DNA of 64,000 bases, taken from IMG/VR virus record IMGVR_UViG_3300009430_000001, positions 32,598 through 96,597 of that record; one strand, 5' to 3'. Both the position numbers and the translations under genes were made by a program. Shown one piece after another: positions 15,921 through 23,269 of the stretch; position 1 is the first letter of the stretch, and the number at the start of each line of letters is the position of its first letter. The stretch comes from a virus. The notes beneath the pieces are model-generated. The model saw only the letters and a list, made by a program, of their open reading frames with translations, had not been told where the DNA came from and ran no database searches.

Positions 15921-15948
15921 CACGCAGTGGACGCGCCGTCACATTGCG

Positions 15949-16116
15949 TCAGAACGACACGTTGCGCGCGCGGCGGAAGCCGACCGTGCCATCAGGGAAC
16001 TGGATGCGCACGAAGCCGTGCGGTGCAGGCGTCAGTTGACGCACAGGGCAGCTGGGGCCTTGCACGGGCACAGCGGCGGAAGCGGTGGCGCGAACGGTCG
16101 TGGAAGTGGGGGCCAT
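15949..16116 (-). CDS. small hypothetical protein, 55 aa
   Basis: MAPTSTTVRATASAAVPVQG, ending with a beta-rich piece (GFVRIQFPDGTVGFRRARNVSF) that could be a small SH3-like barrel strand set. ATG 16128 adds four residues and is equally possible. Preceded by a leader hairpin at 16147. Confidence 0.5.
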   Translation of the reverse strand: MAPTSTTVRATASAAVPVQGPSCPVRQLTPAPHGFVRIQFPDGTVGFRRARNVSF

Positions 16117-16146
16117 GGAGTGTTCCATGAAGTGGGCAGCAAACCG

Positions 16147-16166
16147 AGGCCCCCGTGGAGGGGACC
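16147..16166 (-). repeat. GC-rich leader hairpin
   Basis: Minus strand: GGTCCCC, TCCA, CGGGGGCC, TCGG. 19-31 bases before the start of 15949-16116. Confidence 0.6.
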
Positions 16167-16177
16167 AGAGGCTGGGG

Positions 16178-16645
16178 TCAGGACCACTCGTCTGGCCATT
16201 CGTCTTTGGTGATGAGGATGTACCGGAGGTTGCACACCTCGGTGGGATTGTTGAAGCGATCTTCTGGTGCTTGATCGACAGGCCACCAGTCATCTTCGTG
16301 AGGCGACGATGCATAGTCGATGCAGGTGACGTCGATGGTCTTGAGCCAGGCGGCCGGCGCCTGGAAGTGGACCCAGAGGACAGCCGTCGGTGAATCCTTG
16401 GGCCAGTCGAGGCGGAGCTCGGCTTCGGACAGGTCGGCGCCCGGGAGCTGGCCCTGGGCCCAGTCGGCGAGCGATGGGTCGTAGCTGGCCCAAAGTTCGG
16501 GGTCGTGCGAGGCCACGAGAGCACTGACGGCTTCGAGAGAAAAGGCCTTGCATTGGTCATCGAGCACGGTGAGGGCGTACTCGATGGATTTGGTGCGATC
16601 GGGATCGCTGAAGGCGCGGACGGTGGTGGGAGTGAAGGGGGCCAT
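16178..16645 (-). CDS. hypothetical protein, 155 aa
   Basis: ATG 16645, MAPFTPTTVRAFSDPDRTKSI. The MAPF start is shared with neighbours at 17170 and 18964. Trp-rich (DWAQGQLPGAD, RLDWPKDSPTAVLWVHF, WPVDQAPEDRF). Leader hairpin at 16670-16690 with a TGCCCTTC element. No family recognised. Confidence 0.65.
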   Translation of the reverse strand: MAPFTPTTVRAFSDPDRTKSIEYALTVLDDQCKAFSLEAVSALVASHDPELWASYDPSLADWAQGQLPGADLSEAELRLDWPKDSPTAVLWVHFQAPAAWLKTIDVTCIDYASSPHEDDWWPVDQAPEDRFNNPTEVCNLRYILITKDEWPDEWS

Positions 16646-16669
16646 GGTCAGATGGAAGGGCAATGAGCC

Positions 16670-16690
16670 AAGGCCCCCGGGGAGGGGCCA
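16670..16690 (-). repeat. GC-rich leader hairpin
   Basis: Minus strand: GGCCCCTCCCCGGGGGCC, TTGG; stem almost perfect. Followed by TGCCCTTC and then ATG 16645. Confidence 0.65.
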
Positions 16691-16705
16691 ATGGGGGCAA
16701 TGATT

Positions 16706-17170
16706 TCATTGAACACCATTTGGGTATTCAATGATGCCAGGGATGTCGCGATCTGGCAGTTGATTGGAAAACCAGCGAAGCAGGTTTTCCTTGACTTTTG
16801 GGTTGTGGGTTCTGCCGGCCTGGTGGAGCAGGGCCATCAGAGCACCTAAAGGGAAGCCCTTGGATGGTTGTCGGAGTGTTTTCCAATCAGTGATTCCATG
16901 TTCACGAAGAATGTGTGTGGCCTCGTAGAAGATGCATTGGGCAATTGCCAGTTCCTGGGAGTAGGCATTATGGATTTCCCATTGTTCAGGGGACTGATCG
17001 GTGGTGGGCAGGTAATCGTCGATGATGTAAGGCCAGGGGAAGCCATTGTCGATTCCTTGCGGAAGGACGATTTCGCCGTTTTCATGGGCATGTCCCAGGA
17101 GGTCAGCCGCCTTGAGTGGGTCAAGTTTGGCCATCAGGAGCAGGTTTGTGCGATCGAAGGGGGCAGTCAT
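16706..17170 (-). CDS. hypothetical protein, 154 aa; paralogue of 18431-18964
   Basis: MTAPFDRTNLLLMAKLDPLKAADLLGHAHENG at the N-terminus, GFPLGALMALLHQAGR in the middle and IIEYPNGVQ at the end align position by position with the protein at 18431-18964. The two are probably a local duplication separated by the plus-strand gene at 17256. Function unknown. Leader hairpin 17193-17216. Confidence 0.65.
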   Translation of the reverse strand: MTAPFDRTNLLLMAKLDPLKAADLLGHAHENGEIVLPQGIDNGFPWPYIIDDYLPTTDQSPEQWEIHNAYSQELAIAQCIFYEATHILREHGITDWKTLRQPSKGFPLGALMALLHQAGRTHNPKVKENLLRWFSNQLPDRDIPGIIEYPNGVQ

Positions 17171-17192
17171 TGCGAAATCAGCAGAACACATG

Positions 17193-17216
17193 AAAAAGGC
17201 CCCCGCGGAGGGGGCC
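17193..17216 (-). terminator. GC-rich hairpin with T run
   Basis: Minus strand: GGCCCCCTCCGCGGGGGCC followed by TTTTTCA. 22 bases before ATG 17170. No minus-strand gene lies just upstream, since the adjacent gene is on the plus strand, so it acts in the leader itself. Confidence 0.65.
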
Positions 17217-17231
17217 ATGGAGTCGGAGGGT

Positions 17232-17238
17232 TACTCTG
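17232..17238 (+). promoter_or_regulatory. TACTCTG box, putative -10 element
   Basis: TACTCTG 17 bases before the TTG start at 17256. One change from TACCCTG. Confidence 0.4.
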
Positions 17239-17255
17239 CATCCAGGAGTTGAACA

Positions 17256-18434
17256 TTGCCAGCGAGGCTTCCGAATTCTGAGGAGTGGCGCAGGGCCGTG
17301 ATCGATGCCGCCGGCTATGGCGCCGCGGCTTCGGGAGCTGGTGCCCTGGCGGCGCTGTTGATGCGCCCCGAGCAGGCAGAGCCTGGGATCGAGGGCCGGC
17401 CAGATCCGGATGCACCGCCGACGCAGGAGCGTGATCAGGCGGTGATCGATGGTGCATTGGCCGGCCTGGCCGGTGGTGCACTGGGGGCTGGTGCCGCTTC
17501 GCTGTGGATGAACCGCAAGGCGGGTAGCCCTGAAGTGGTGGCCCGGGTGCAGAGCACTCGAGGGGGTGGGGGTCAGCCGCCTGCTGCGGCGCCTCCCCCC
17601 GCTCCGAAAGGACCCCCGGGGGGTGGCGGTGAGATCGAGATCGATCTGGATGGCAGTGCCAGGATGGCATTGAAGGCCGTGAATGATCAGGTGATACGTG
17701 CAGTGCCGACACTTTCGAAGGCACTGGGGATTCCGGTTGAAGAGATGGCTGAGATTGTTGCAGGTGAAGCTGCTGATTTTATGGCAAAAGCTGATCCAGC
17801 TTTGTATGGTGAGATGATTCAGATGGCTCGCAAGTATGATTTTGATAAAGCTGAGAATCTTGATAATTTTGGCGCAGAGGCAAGGCGGAGACTGGGATGG
17901 ACAATGAGGGAAGCAGCTGATAACGCTGCGGCGGAAATACGCAAAAGTGAAGACAGCCTTAGTGGGGCTGTCCAGAATGCCTACAAAGAAATGTACGATG
18001 TGCATCCTTTGAATAAAGCATTGTACTTGTTGATGCATGGAGTTGGCTCTGATCCTGACAAAGAGTCAAGAGCTGCGCGGATGGCGGCAGCTGCCATGAT
18101 TGATGCATCAATGGCGAAAACGCCGTATGGCGGGGTGTTTGGGCATGGAATCAGGGCACCTATCATGAATGCAGAGAATACGCTAGATATGGCAGATCAG
18201 TTGATAGCGGAAACCGGCAGTGGTCCTTACCACCTTCTGCGTGAATTGGCTCATGGTGTTGGTGACAATTCACTGGATGACTGGGAGCTGCCAGAGCATT
18301 TGCGGCCTGGCGCTCCGGTGTCTCCTCATGAGAACTGGTGGTATGCGACGCCTGAGAATCGATGGCTGAATCGCCACGATCCCCAGCAGCCCATGAGACA
18401 CCCGGCCTGGCAGCCGCGGCCACGCAGGACCTAG
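17256..18434 (+). CDS. virion-type protein with two glycine-rich hydrophobic segments, 392 aa
   Basis: TTG start at 17256 behind CAGGAG. Two Gly/Ala-rich hydrophobic helices (AAGYGAAASGAGALAALLM at about 18-36 and ALAGLAGGALGAGAASLWM at about 67-85), then a Pro/Gly-rich linker and a soluble C-terminal half of about 270 residues. The same plan recurs in plus-strand proteins at 24369, 25653 and 30725. It may be an internal virion or ejected protein. It lies as an isolated plus-strand gene between minus-strand genes and converges with 18431-18964 by four bases. Confidence 0.7.
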   Translation: MPARLPNSEEWRRAVIDAAGYGAAASGAGALAALLMRPEQAEPGIEGRPDPDAPPTQERDQAVIDGALAGLAGGALGAGAASLWMNRKAGSPEVVARVQSTRGGGGQPPAAAPPPAPKGPPGGGGEIEIDLDGSARMALKAVNDQVIRAVPTLSKALGIPVEEMAEIVAGEAADFMAKADPALYGEMIQMARKYDFDKAENLDNFGAEARRRLGWTMREAADNAAAEIRKSEDSLSGAVQNAYKEMYDVHPLNKALYLLMHGVGSDPDKESRAARMAAAAMIDASMAKTPYGGVFGHGIRAPIMNAENTLDMADQLIAETGSGPYHLLRELAHGVGDNSLDDWELPEHLRPGAPVSPHENWWYATPENRWLNRHDPQQPMRHPAWQPRPRRT

Positions 18435-18964
18435 ATGGTCCCGTTGGGGTAGAAGATGTTGCTCTCGCTTGCAGTGGGGAACACCCTTGCCAGGTGATCA
18501 GCACCGATCACCAGTGATTCTGGGTGTTGAAACCTGCTTGCGAAGTCAAGGTAGACGTAAACGGCTTGCAACGGGAAGCCGGGAATGGAAGGAGCTGACT
18601 CGAGGCCAAGCTCGGCCTCGATCTGGGCTTGACGCATGCCAGGCCGACTGACGTTGCCGGTGGCCTGAAGGACTTGGCTGACTCGTCGTTGCAGGTGGTA
18701 GGCGTAGACGAGGATCTCGTCTGCAATTGCTGCGATGGTGGCGTAGTCAGCCTTGATTGAGGCGAAGTATGCCTCTTCTGCGTCGCTCAGTTCGTCGTCT
18801 TCTGGCTGGGTGTGAGCAAGGAGCTCAGGCCAGCCGAAGGGGCCACCTTCTCCTTCAGGAAGAGTGAAGTGGCTCTCGGTATGCGCTGTGCGCAGAAATT
18901 CTGCTGCGCCTTGGGGGTTGATGTGAGCGAGGTCGAGGAAATGCGTACGGTTGAAGGGGGCCAT
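18431..18964 (-). CDS. hypothetical protein, 177 aa; paralogue of 16706-17170
   Basis: MAPFNRTHFLDLAHINPQGAAEFLRTAHTES, GFPLQAVYVYLDFASR and IFYPNGTI align with the gene at 16706-17170. It carries an extra acidic middle segment (QPEDDELSDAEEAYF). Leader hairpin at 18989-19008. Start ATG 18964. Confidence 0.65.
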   Translation of the reverse strand: MAPFNRTHFLDLAHINPQGAAEFLRTAHTESHFTLPEGEGGPFGWPELLAHTQPEDDELSDAEEAYFASIKADYATIAAIADEILVYAYHLQRRVSQVLQATGNVSRPGMRQAQIEAELGLESAPSIPGFPLQAVYVYLDFASRFQHPESLVIGADHLARVFPTASESNIFYPNGTI

Positions 18965-18988
18965 GGAGAAGATGCAACAGCATCGAAC

Positions 18989-19008
18989 AAAGGCCCCCGA
19001 GGAGGGCA
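18989..19008 (-). repeat. GC-rich leader hairpin (imperfect)
   Basis: Minus strand: GCCCTCC/GGGGGCC stem with a short loop, then TTTGTTCG. 24 bases before ATG 18964. Confidence 0.55.
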
Positions 19009-19020
19009 AGGGAGCGTGTG

Positions 19021-19027
19021 TACTCTG
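19021..19027 (+). promoter_or_regulatory. TACTCTG box, putative -10 element
   Basis: TACTCTG 24 bases before ATG 19052; first element of the plus-strand island 19.05-20.12 kb. Confidence 0.4.
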
Positions 19028-19051
19028 TGGGACAGCAGATGAGGGACCGCA

Positions 19052-19252
19052 ATGATTGGCAGGCTTGCTGTGGGAGCATTGCTTGGCGCTGCAGGCGGTG
19101 GCCTGCTGGGGACGATCCCGGGAGTGCTGGCGCAGAACAATGTCGGAATTGATTTGGGCCCAATGGGCGCCTGGGGCTATAGCTTGGATCCCGTTAGCGG
19201 AAATGTAGTGTACACCGGCAGAGGGCCGGGTGGATTCAGTGAGCTCACTTAA
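19052..19252 (+). CDS. small membrane-type protein, 66 aa
   Basis: MIGRLAVGALLGAAGGGLLGTIPGVLAQNN: a glycine-zipper hydrophobic helix at about 5-27, then a short polar tail. No signal-peptidase site is obvious. First of three plus-strand genes in this island, all small and hydrophobic; likely a virion or lysis-associated membrane protein, but lysis is untested. Confidence 0.6.
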   Translation: MIGRLAVGALLGAAGGGLLGTIPGVLAQNNVGIDLGPMGAWGYSLDPVSGNVVYTGRGPGGFSELT

Positions 19253-19258
19253 TCGACA

Positions 19259-19477
19259 GTGCCGGGATTTCATCCAACCGTAGGCGCCTTGTCTGGCGCT
19301 TTGGTTGGCGCGATGGCCTTGGCAGCGCTTGAGATAATTGATCAGGCTTATGACAAAGAGGGTTGGGATGCGGCGAAGCAGCGGGTTGATGAATTCATCA
19401 ATAATCTGCATCGCCAGAGGGCTGAGCGCCAAGGGGCTGAACGGCCTAGGCGGATGATCCGCATTCAGCAGGCTTGA
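19259..19477 (+). CDS. small protein with N-terminal hydrophobic helix, 72 aa
   Basis: GTG start 19259 (MPGFHPTVGALSGALVGAMALAALEIIDQ): glycine-zipper helix at about 8-27, then an amphipathic, Arg-rich C-terminus (RQRAERQGAERPRRMIRIQQA). Six bases after the previous stop. Same class as 19052-19252. Confidence 0.55.
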   Translation: MPGFHPTVGALSGALVGAMALAALEIIDQAYDKEGWDAAKQRVDEFINNLHRQRAERQGAERPRRMIRIQQA

Positions 19478-19478
19478 G

Positions 19479-19485
19479 TACCCTG
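19479..19485 (+). promoter_or_regulatory. TACCCTG box, putative -10 element
   Basis: TGAg-TACCCTG directly after the stop of the previous gene, 22 bases before ATG 19508. Confidence 0.5.
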
Positions 19486-19507
19486 GGGGCACAGGCTTCT
19501 TCTTTCC

Positions 19508-20119
19508 ATGGCAGTCAAGAGATACGCCGGTAGTAGCAATGTCGTGGATGACATCTTGGCGGCTGTTGGCGACAATGCATATACTAGGGCGTGGAGTGAC
19601 GCCATGGGAAATGCGATACGGCCTGTGGATAGAATGATTGCTTCTGACTCTGATCGGTTTGCGTCTTCCTTGAAAGAAATGGAAGGGCTGATTAACCGTG
19701 GAGTCGAGGAAGCGAAAGGGCAGGGGTTATCGCAGGCTGCAGGGGAGCAGCTGCTTGCAAGGTTGAATCGGCTTGATCCTAGCGGTGCTCTCGCTGAAAA
19801 CATGGGAGCTGGGCTGAGTCAGGCAGTGGAAAGAGCAAAGCGGAATGGGTCTTCGGTGGGGAGTGAATTTGCGGGTTTGGTATTTGATGCTCGAGAAGAT
19901 CTGAAACCGGAGTTGATCGATGCGTATCTGAAGCAGCATCCGCCCTCTGATGTTCACATGATGACCAAGGCGGGCGGATTGCTTCATGCAGCAGCAGGCA
20001 TGGCGCCTTCTGCGTATGGCATCCCGGCTGCGGGAGCAGGTCTTGCTGCGTGGGGCCTGCATGATTATCTGCAGGCCCAGCAGCAGGCGGAGAAGGAGTC
20101 TCAGCTTCCAATGAGCTGA
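19508..20119 (+). CDS. virion-type protein with C-terminal hydrophobic segment, 203 aa
   Basis: ATG 19508. Helical body with charged repeats (DSDRFASSLKEMEGLINRGVEEAKGQG) and a Gly/Ala-rich helix near the C-terminus (GGLLHAAAGMAPSAYGIPAAGAGLAAWGL). Same plan as the glycine-zipper proteins after 24 kb. It converges with the minus-strand gene at 20124. No family recognised. Confidence 0.65.
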   Translation: MAVKRYAGSSNVVDDILAAVGDNAYTRAWSDAMGNAIRPVDRMIASDSDRFASSLKEMEGLINRGVEEAKGQGLSQAAGEQLLARLNRLDPSGALAENMGAGLSQAVERAKRNGSSVGSEFAGLVFDAREDLKPELIDAYLKQHPPSDVHMMTKAGGLLHAAAGMAPSAYGIPAAGAGLAAWGLHDYLQAQQQAEKESQLPMS

Positions 20120-20123
20120 GGGC

Positions 20124-20450
20124 TTAGCAGTGATTGAGCTCTTCTGCGAGGAGCTGGTTGTCCAGTAAGGCTGCCTGGATCTCGTCGGGAGACATGTTGT
20201 CAGCTCCTCTACTGCGGTTGAGATCAGCGGCTTCGGGAATGATGTTACTCCAGTCGTCGGTGAGCTCGGGGCAGTTGTGTTGGCTGATGACGTGAGAAAG
20301 ATCTCGCTGCTCCCAGAATTCTTTGATTTCATGGGGGTCATCGAGTTCTTCAGGCGTAACAGCCAGCATGTCGGAGAAGTCTCCTCCGTAGGGCTCGGCT
20401 CGACTGTCGAGGTATGAGGTGAGATTGAATGGTAGGTTCATCGTGGTCAA
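20124..20450 (-). CDS. hypothetical acidic protein, 108 aa
   Basis: ATG 20450 overlaps the stop of 20447-21334 as ATGA (MTTMNLPFNLTSYLD). Acidic (PEELDDPHEIKEFWEQRDL). Function unknown; cotranscribed with the gene upstream. Confidence 0.6.
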   Translation of the reverse strand: MTTMNLPFNLTSYLDSRAEPYGGDFSDMLAVTPEELDDPHEIKEFWEQRDLSHVISQHNCPELTDDWSNIIPEAADLNRSRGADNMSPDEIQAALLDNQLLAEELNHC

Positions 20451-21334
20451 GAGGAGAAGAAGGCTGTTATGTTGTAAGTCGTGGTGTTGGTGATTATTCT
20501 TGCCAAGGTGACGGCATTAGAGTTGGTGAATTTTGTTGATTGTTTTTGATGTGGTTTTAGCAACAGGGTGTTGACATCTAGGGCGTCTTCGAGCAAGAGC
20601 TGGGGAAAGAAGCCGTGGAGTGGGTTGTTGATGTATTTTCTGTGCCATTGAATGGACTTGCGGGGAGCAGCTAAAGATGATATAGCTAAAGAATTGTCTT
20701 TGAATTCGTTTAGGATGTTTTGGTAGTCTGCGACAAGATGTCTGTTGGTGATTTCCTTTGAAGAAATAAATGCTATTTCTTCGTCTTCCAGTTGGGTGAT
20801 AAGTCGCTTTCTGCCTTCGATCCTCTGGGTTAGAGGTGAGCTGATGATGCCAAGTGAGGCAAATGCCAAAATGCCCGTTGCAGCATCGCCCAAGAAGGCT
20901 GGAAAGTCGTATTGCTTTGCTCTTTTAAGTCGGCTTTCTTTGATTCGTAGTTCGTTGTAGTAGATTTCGTTGAAGCGGGTGATTTTGGTTAAAATGGAAT
21001 GAGCGTCTTTGGCAATGCGCTGATTCTTGAGGATTTTACGTTCAAGATTTGCATGTAGTGATCCCGGCTGTATGATGTCATATAGCCGGGTTTGTCCTGA
21101 TGGTTTTTGATAGACCTGGGCAAATAGGTGATCACCTGCCCTGTATTGACAGAACAGGTCAGCAGCCTCTGATCGATGTTGTGACCGTCTGTCGAAGCAG
21201 GTGATTTCAGTTGGTGGTCCGTTTTCAGGGATGAGGGTCAGGCGCCTGCCAAGTCGGAATGGGATGACTTCAGCGACGGCGCCACTGATGAGTCTGGTAG
21301 TAGCGAAAATGTTTGGATTTTGAAAAGTAGTCAT
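20447..21334 (-). CDS. hypothetical protein, 295 aa, AT-rich
   Basis: ATG 21334, MTTFQNPNIFATTRLISGAVAEVIPF. A Lys/Arg-rich middle (RKILKNQRIAKDAHSILTKI, NELRIKESRLKRAKQYDF) is followed by a possible membrane-proximal segment (FLGDAATGILAFASLGIISSP). Base composition is visibly lower in GC than the surroundings, suggesting a separate origin. Upstream hairpin 21386-21412 is a strong terminator. Confidence 0.7.
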   Translation of the reverse strand: MTTFQNPNIFATTRLISGAVAEVIPFRLGRRLTLIPENGPPTEITCFDRRSQHRSEAADLFCQYRAGDHLFAQVYQKPSGQTRLYDIIQPGSLHANLERKILKNQRIAKDAHSILTKITRFNEIYYNELRIKESRLKRAKQYDFPAFLGDAATGILAFASLGIISSPLTQRIEGRKRLITQLEDEEIAFISSKEITNRHLVADYQNILNEFKDNSLAISSLAAPRKSIQWHRKYINNPLHGFFPQLLLEDALDVNTLLLKPHQKQSTKFTNSNAVTLARIITNTTTYNITAFFSS

Positions 21335-21385
21335 GTTGGCGATGGGGTGAAAGATTGAGCGAGCGTCAGCGAGCTGGCGCTAATG

Positions 21386-21412
21386 AAAAAAACCACCCCG
21401 TAGTGGGGTGGC
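21386..21412 (-). terminator. rho-independent terminator
   Basis: Minus strand: GCCACCCCACTACGGGGTGG followed by TTTTTTT. It separates 21437-21847 from 20447-21334. Confidence 0.85.
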
Positions 21413-21436
21413 TTTTGAGTCATGAAGGCTCTGGAC

Positions 21437-21847
21437 TCACTTGGCGCGACGCAGCGCGTTCCCTTCCGGGTAGCGTTTGTCAGCCAGATGGTCCGAGAAG
21501 GCGTAAACGCCAATGCCAGACCGCTGAACGGTCTTGTTCTCCTCGTCTCGGGTGACGACGCCGAGACTTAGTCCGCAGCCGTTTTCAACGGGAGACTCGA
21601 ACGAGATGAACAGAGGGCCTGCCTCGTGAAAGACGCCGTCGGCGTTCTCGAGGGTGATGCGGGCGTCCTTACGGGCAGCCGCAGCGGACTCCTTGCGGCA
21701 CTCGGGAGAACCAGCAACGGGAGCACTGGCGGACTCCTTCTTGGAGTCCTGGGGCGCCGAGCCATTGCCATTACTGGCGGGGCCTTCGACCTTCCTTTCG
21801 GTGGTCTCGGCACTGGTCTCGACGGTTTGGGTGGCGGCTTCAGCCAT
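21437..21847 (-). CDS. hypothetical protein, 136 aa, disordered N-terminus
   Basis: Residues 1-65 are Ala/Ser/Glu-rich and low-complexity (VETSAETTERKVEGPASNGNGS), then a beta-rich domain (GPLFISFESPVENGCGLSLGVVTRDEENK). Leader 51 bases long with hairpin at 21901-21922 and a TGCCCTC element. Start ATG 21847. Confidence 0.65.
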   Translation of the reverse strand: MAEAATQTVETSAETTERKVEGPASNGNGSAPQDSKKESASAPVAGSPECRKESAAAARKDARITLENADGVFHEAGPLFISFESPVENGCGLSLGVVTRDEENKTVQRSGIGVYAFSDHLADKRYPEGNALRRAK

Positions 21848-21900
21848 GATGGATGAACTTGGGATTGTGTGGTGCCCATCTCCACTGAGGGCATAAAAAC

Positions 21901-21922
21901 AAGGCCCCCGTGGAGGGGCCTT
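21901..21922 (-). repeat. GC-rich leader hairpin
   Basis: Minus strand: AAGGCCCC, TCCA, CGGGGGCCTT, GTTTTTATGCCCTC. Both the hairpin and the following element are close to consensus. Confidence 0.7.
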
Positions 21923-21937
21923 TGGATGAGGAGGGGA

Positions 21938-22096
21938 TCAGCGCATGACGCGCTGAATGACTGGAGACGGCACTGGCCGGTCTAGTTGACCGAATGTGCC
22001 GTATGCGGAGCGGAGCTCGCGCCATTGCACGATGGTCATGCAGATGACCATACCTGCAATGGTGACGCAGGCATGAGGGGTGTAATCGCGATTCAT
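21938..22096 (-). CDS. small membrane protein, 52 aa
   Basis: Read directly: ATG 22096 gives MNRDYTPHACVTIAGMVICMTIVQW, a single hydrophobic helix at about 8-24, then a short polar tail ending VIQRVMR. Too short for most gene callers. It follows the usual hairpin and TGCCCTTC leader at 22124-22149, which supports it as a gene. Confidence 0.6.
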   Translation of the reverse strand: MNRDYTPHACVTIAGMVICMTIVQWRELRSAYGTFGQLDRPVPSPVIQRVMR

Positions 22097-22123
22097 GGTG
22101 AATCACGCGAAGGGCATAAAAGG

Positions 22124-22149
22124 AAGGCCCCCGATTACTCGAGGGCCTT
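22124..22149 (-). repeat. GC-rich leader hairpin
   Basis: Minus strand: AAGGCCCTCGAGTAATCGGGGGCCTT, followed by CCTTTTATGCCCTTC. 28 bases before ATG 22096. Confidence 0.7.
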
Positions 22150-22153
22150 GAGG

Positions 22154-22327
22154 TTAGATATTGGAATTGATGGCGATCAATTCTTCGCATTCTTGATGAA
22201 TGCGATCAAGGATTTCCATAAGATCTGGATCTTGATCCATCTCCCATGCAATCCAGAAATGATTGCGGGAATCCTGTTCAAAGGATTCAAGGGCGGCCTG
22301 AGCGGCCTCGGAGTATGGAGCATCCAT
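22154..22327 (-). CDS. small acidic protein, 57 aa
   Basis: Read directly: ATG 22327 shares TGATG with the stop of the gene upstream. MDAPYSEAAQAALESFEQDSRNHF, rich in Glu/Asp and predicted helical. Coupled to 22327-22530. Function unknown. Confidence 0.55.
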   Translation of the reverse strand: MDAPYSEAAQAALESFEQDSRNHFWIAWEMDQDPDLMEILDRIHQECEELIAINSNI

Positions 22328-22530
22328 CAGAGGAGCTCCAGGACGATTTCATCTATGGCGTCCTGAAGGGAGGCGCCAGCCTTCATGCGGGAATCGACAT
22401 CCCGAGCCACGTGGCCCAGGTTGTCATAGCCCATCATGAAGACGGATGAAAGAGGCTGATACGCCTCAATGGCCAGCGCGATGCGCTGGAGATGGAGCGG
22501 CGCGGCGCTCCAGGAAGGATTGAGAGCCAT
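22327..22530 (-). CDS. small hypothetical protein, 67 aa
   Basis: ATG 22530, MALNPSWSAAPLHLQRIALAIEAYQ, predicted helical (KAGASLQDAIDEIVLELL). Its leader carries the best copy of the module: hairpin 22554-22576, then GTGTCCTTC, then 10 bases to ATG. Confidence 0.6.
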   Translation of the reverse strand: MALNPSWSAAPLHLQRIALAIEAYQPLSSVFMMGYDNLGHVARDVDSRMKAGASLQDAIDEIVLELL

Positions 22531-22553
22531 GGCTCTATTGAAGGACACTGATG

Positions 22554-22576
22554 AAAGGCCCCCGTGGAGGGGCCTT
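22554..22576 (-). repeat. GC-rich leader hairpin
   Basis: Minus strand: AAGGCCCC, TCCA, CGGGGGCCTTT, then CATCAGTGTCCTTC before ATG 22530. Confidence 0.75.
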
Positions 22577-22582
22577 GTGGGG

Positions 22583-22819
22583 CTAGCCGTAGTTGGCTGG
22601 GAGTTCAACGTCTTTGGCGAGGATCTCGTGGAAGAGATCGTCGGCCTGAGGTGTGAACTCAGTGCCTTCACGGCGTTGATCGAGCACTTGCTCGAAGGTG
22701 AGTGGGGAGTCGCACGGCATGAGTGGTGCCGTGCGGATGATGGGAACGTCCCACATGTCGTGGAGCGATCCCATGGAGTCCTCCATGGTGTAGGAGGACA
22801 TGAAGAATTGAGCTTGCAT
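22583..22819 (-). CDS. small hypothetical protein, 78 aa
   Basis: ATG 22819, MQAQFFMSSYTMEDSMGSLHDMW; Met-rich N-terminus and acidic C-terminus (QADDLFHEILAKDVEL). Leader hairpin at 22846-22869 followed by TGTCCCTC. Function unknown. Confidence 0.6.
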   Translation of the reverse strand: MQAQFFMSSYTMEDSMGSLHDMWDVPIIRTAPLMPCDSPLTFEQVLDQRREGTEFTPQADDLFHEILAKDVELPANYG

Positions 22820-22845
22820 GATGCTGCGCTCGAGGGACAGTAAAC

Positions 22846-22869
22846 AAAGCCCCCCGTGGAGGGGGCCTT
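22846..22869 (-). repeat. GC-rich leader hairpin
   Basis: Minus strand: AAGGCCCCCTCCACGGGGGG and CTTT, followed by GTTTACTGTCCCTC. Confidence 0.7.
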
Positions 22870-22881
22870 GTGGCGATGGAG

Positions 22882-23055
22882 CTACTCGAGCTCTGCAAGC
22901 CACATGGATTCCATGTGATGGCCAATGAGCATTGCCGCAGCATAGTCAGGGTCTGTGCTGGGCGGAATGTCAGTGTTGTGGCGAAGTCTTGCACGCTCGA
23001 TTGCTTGATTGAGTGAGTTGATCATCCATGAGTGATCAACGAGTGAGATTGTCAT
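22882..23055 (-). CDS. small hypothetical protein, 57 aa
   Basis: ATG 23055, MTISLVDHSWMINSLNQAIERARLRHNTD. Helical, ends MESMWLAELE. Leader hairpin at 23083-23101, then GTGTCCTTC as in 22327-22530, with nearly identical spacing. Function unknown. Confidence 0.55.
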   Translation of the reverse strand: MTISLVDHSWMINSLNQAIERARLRHNTDIPPSTDPDYAAAMLIGHHMESMWLAELE

Positions 23056-23082
23056 TGCTGATGCAATTGAAGGACACTGATT

Positions 23083-23101
23083 AAAGGCCCCCGCGGAGGC
23101 C
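23083..23101 (-). repeat. GC-rich leader hairpin
   Basis: Minus strand: GGCCTCCGCGGGGGCCTTT, then AATCAGTGTCCTTC before ATG 23055. Confidence 0.7.
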
Positions 23102-23252
23102 AATGCCGGCTCCAGAGAGGGTTTGCCGGCCAACTCCTGCGCCTGAAATTGCCTCCAGGGGGCAAAGTGTAATGACCGGGGGTAATTGTGAGACTGCTTG
23201 CTATACTAGCCGTCGCAGTTTGATATACCCCCGGGGTGTAAGTGTGGGACTT

Positions 23253-23269
23253 CCGCATTGTGTCTAAGT
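23253..23269 (-). repeat. 17-base motif copy 5 (only minus-strand copy)
   Basis: ACTTAGACACAATGCGG read on the minus strand, immediately after the TAG of the possible gene at 23270-23692; the arrangement CTAG-ACTTAGACACAATGCGG is the same as after the HNH gene at 2818. Confidence 0.8.

Noticed and set aside
21901-23101. The repeated GC hairpins read as a CRISPR array
   Set aside because: Spacing is irregular and the intervals are genes; the arms are inverted repeats in leaders, not direct repeats with spacers.
23140-23269. A tRNA or integrase attachment site in the gap at about 23.1-23.3 kb
   Set aside because: No cloverleaf, no integrase gene and no matching repeat elsewhere in the window.
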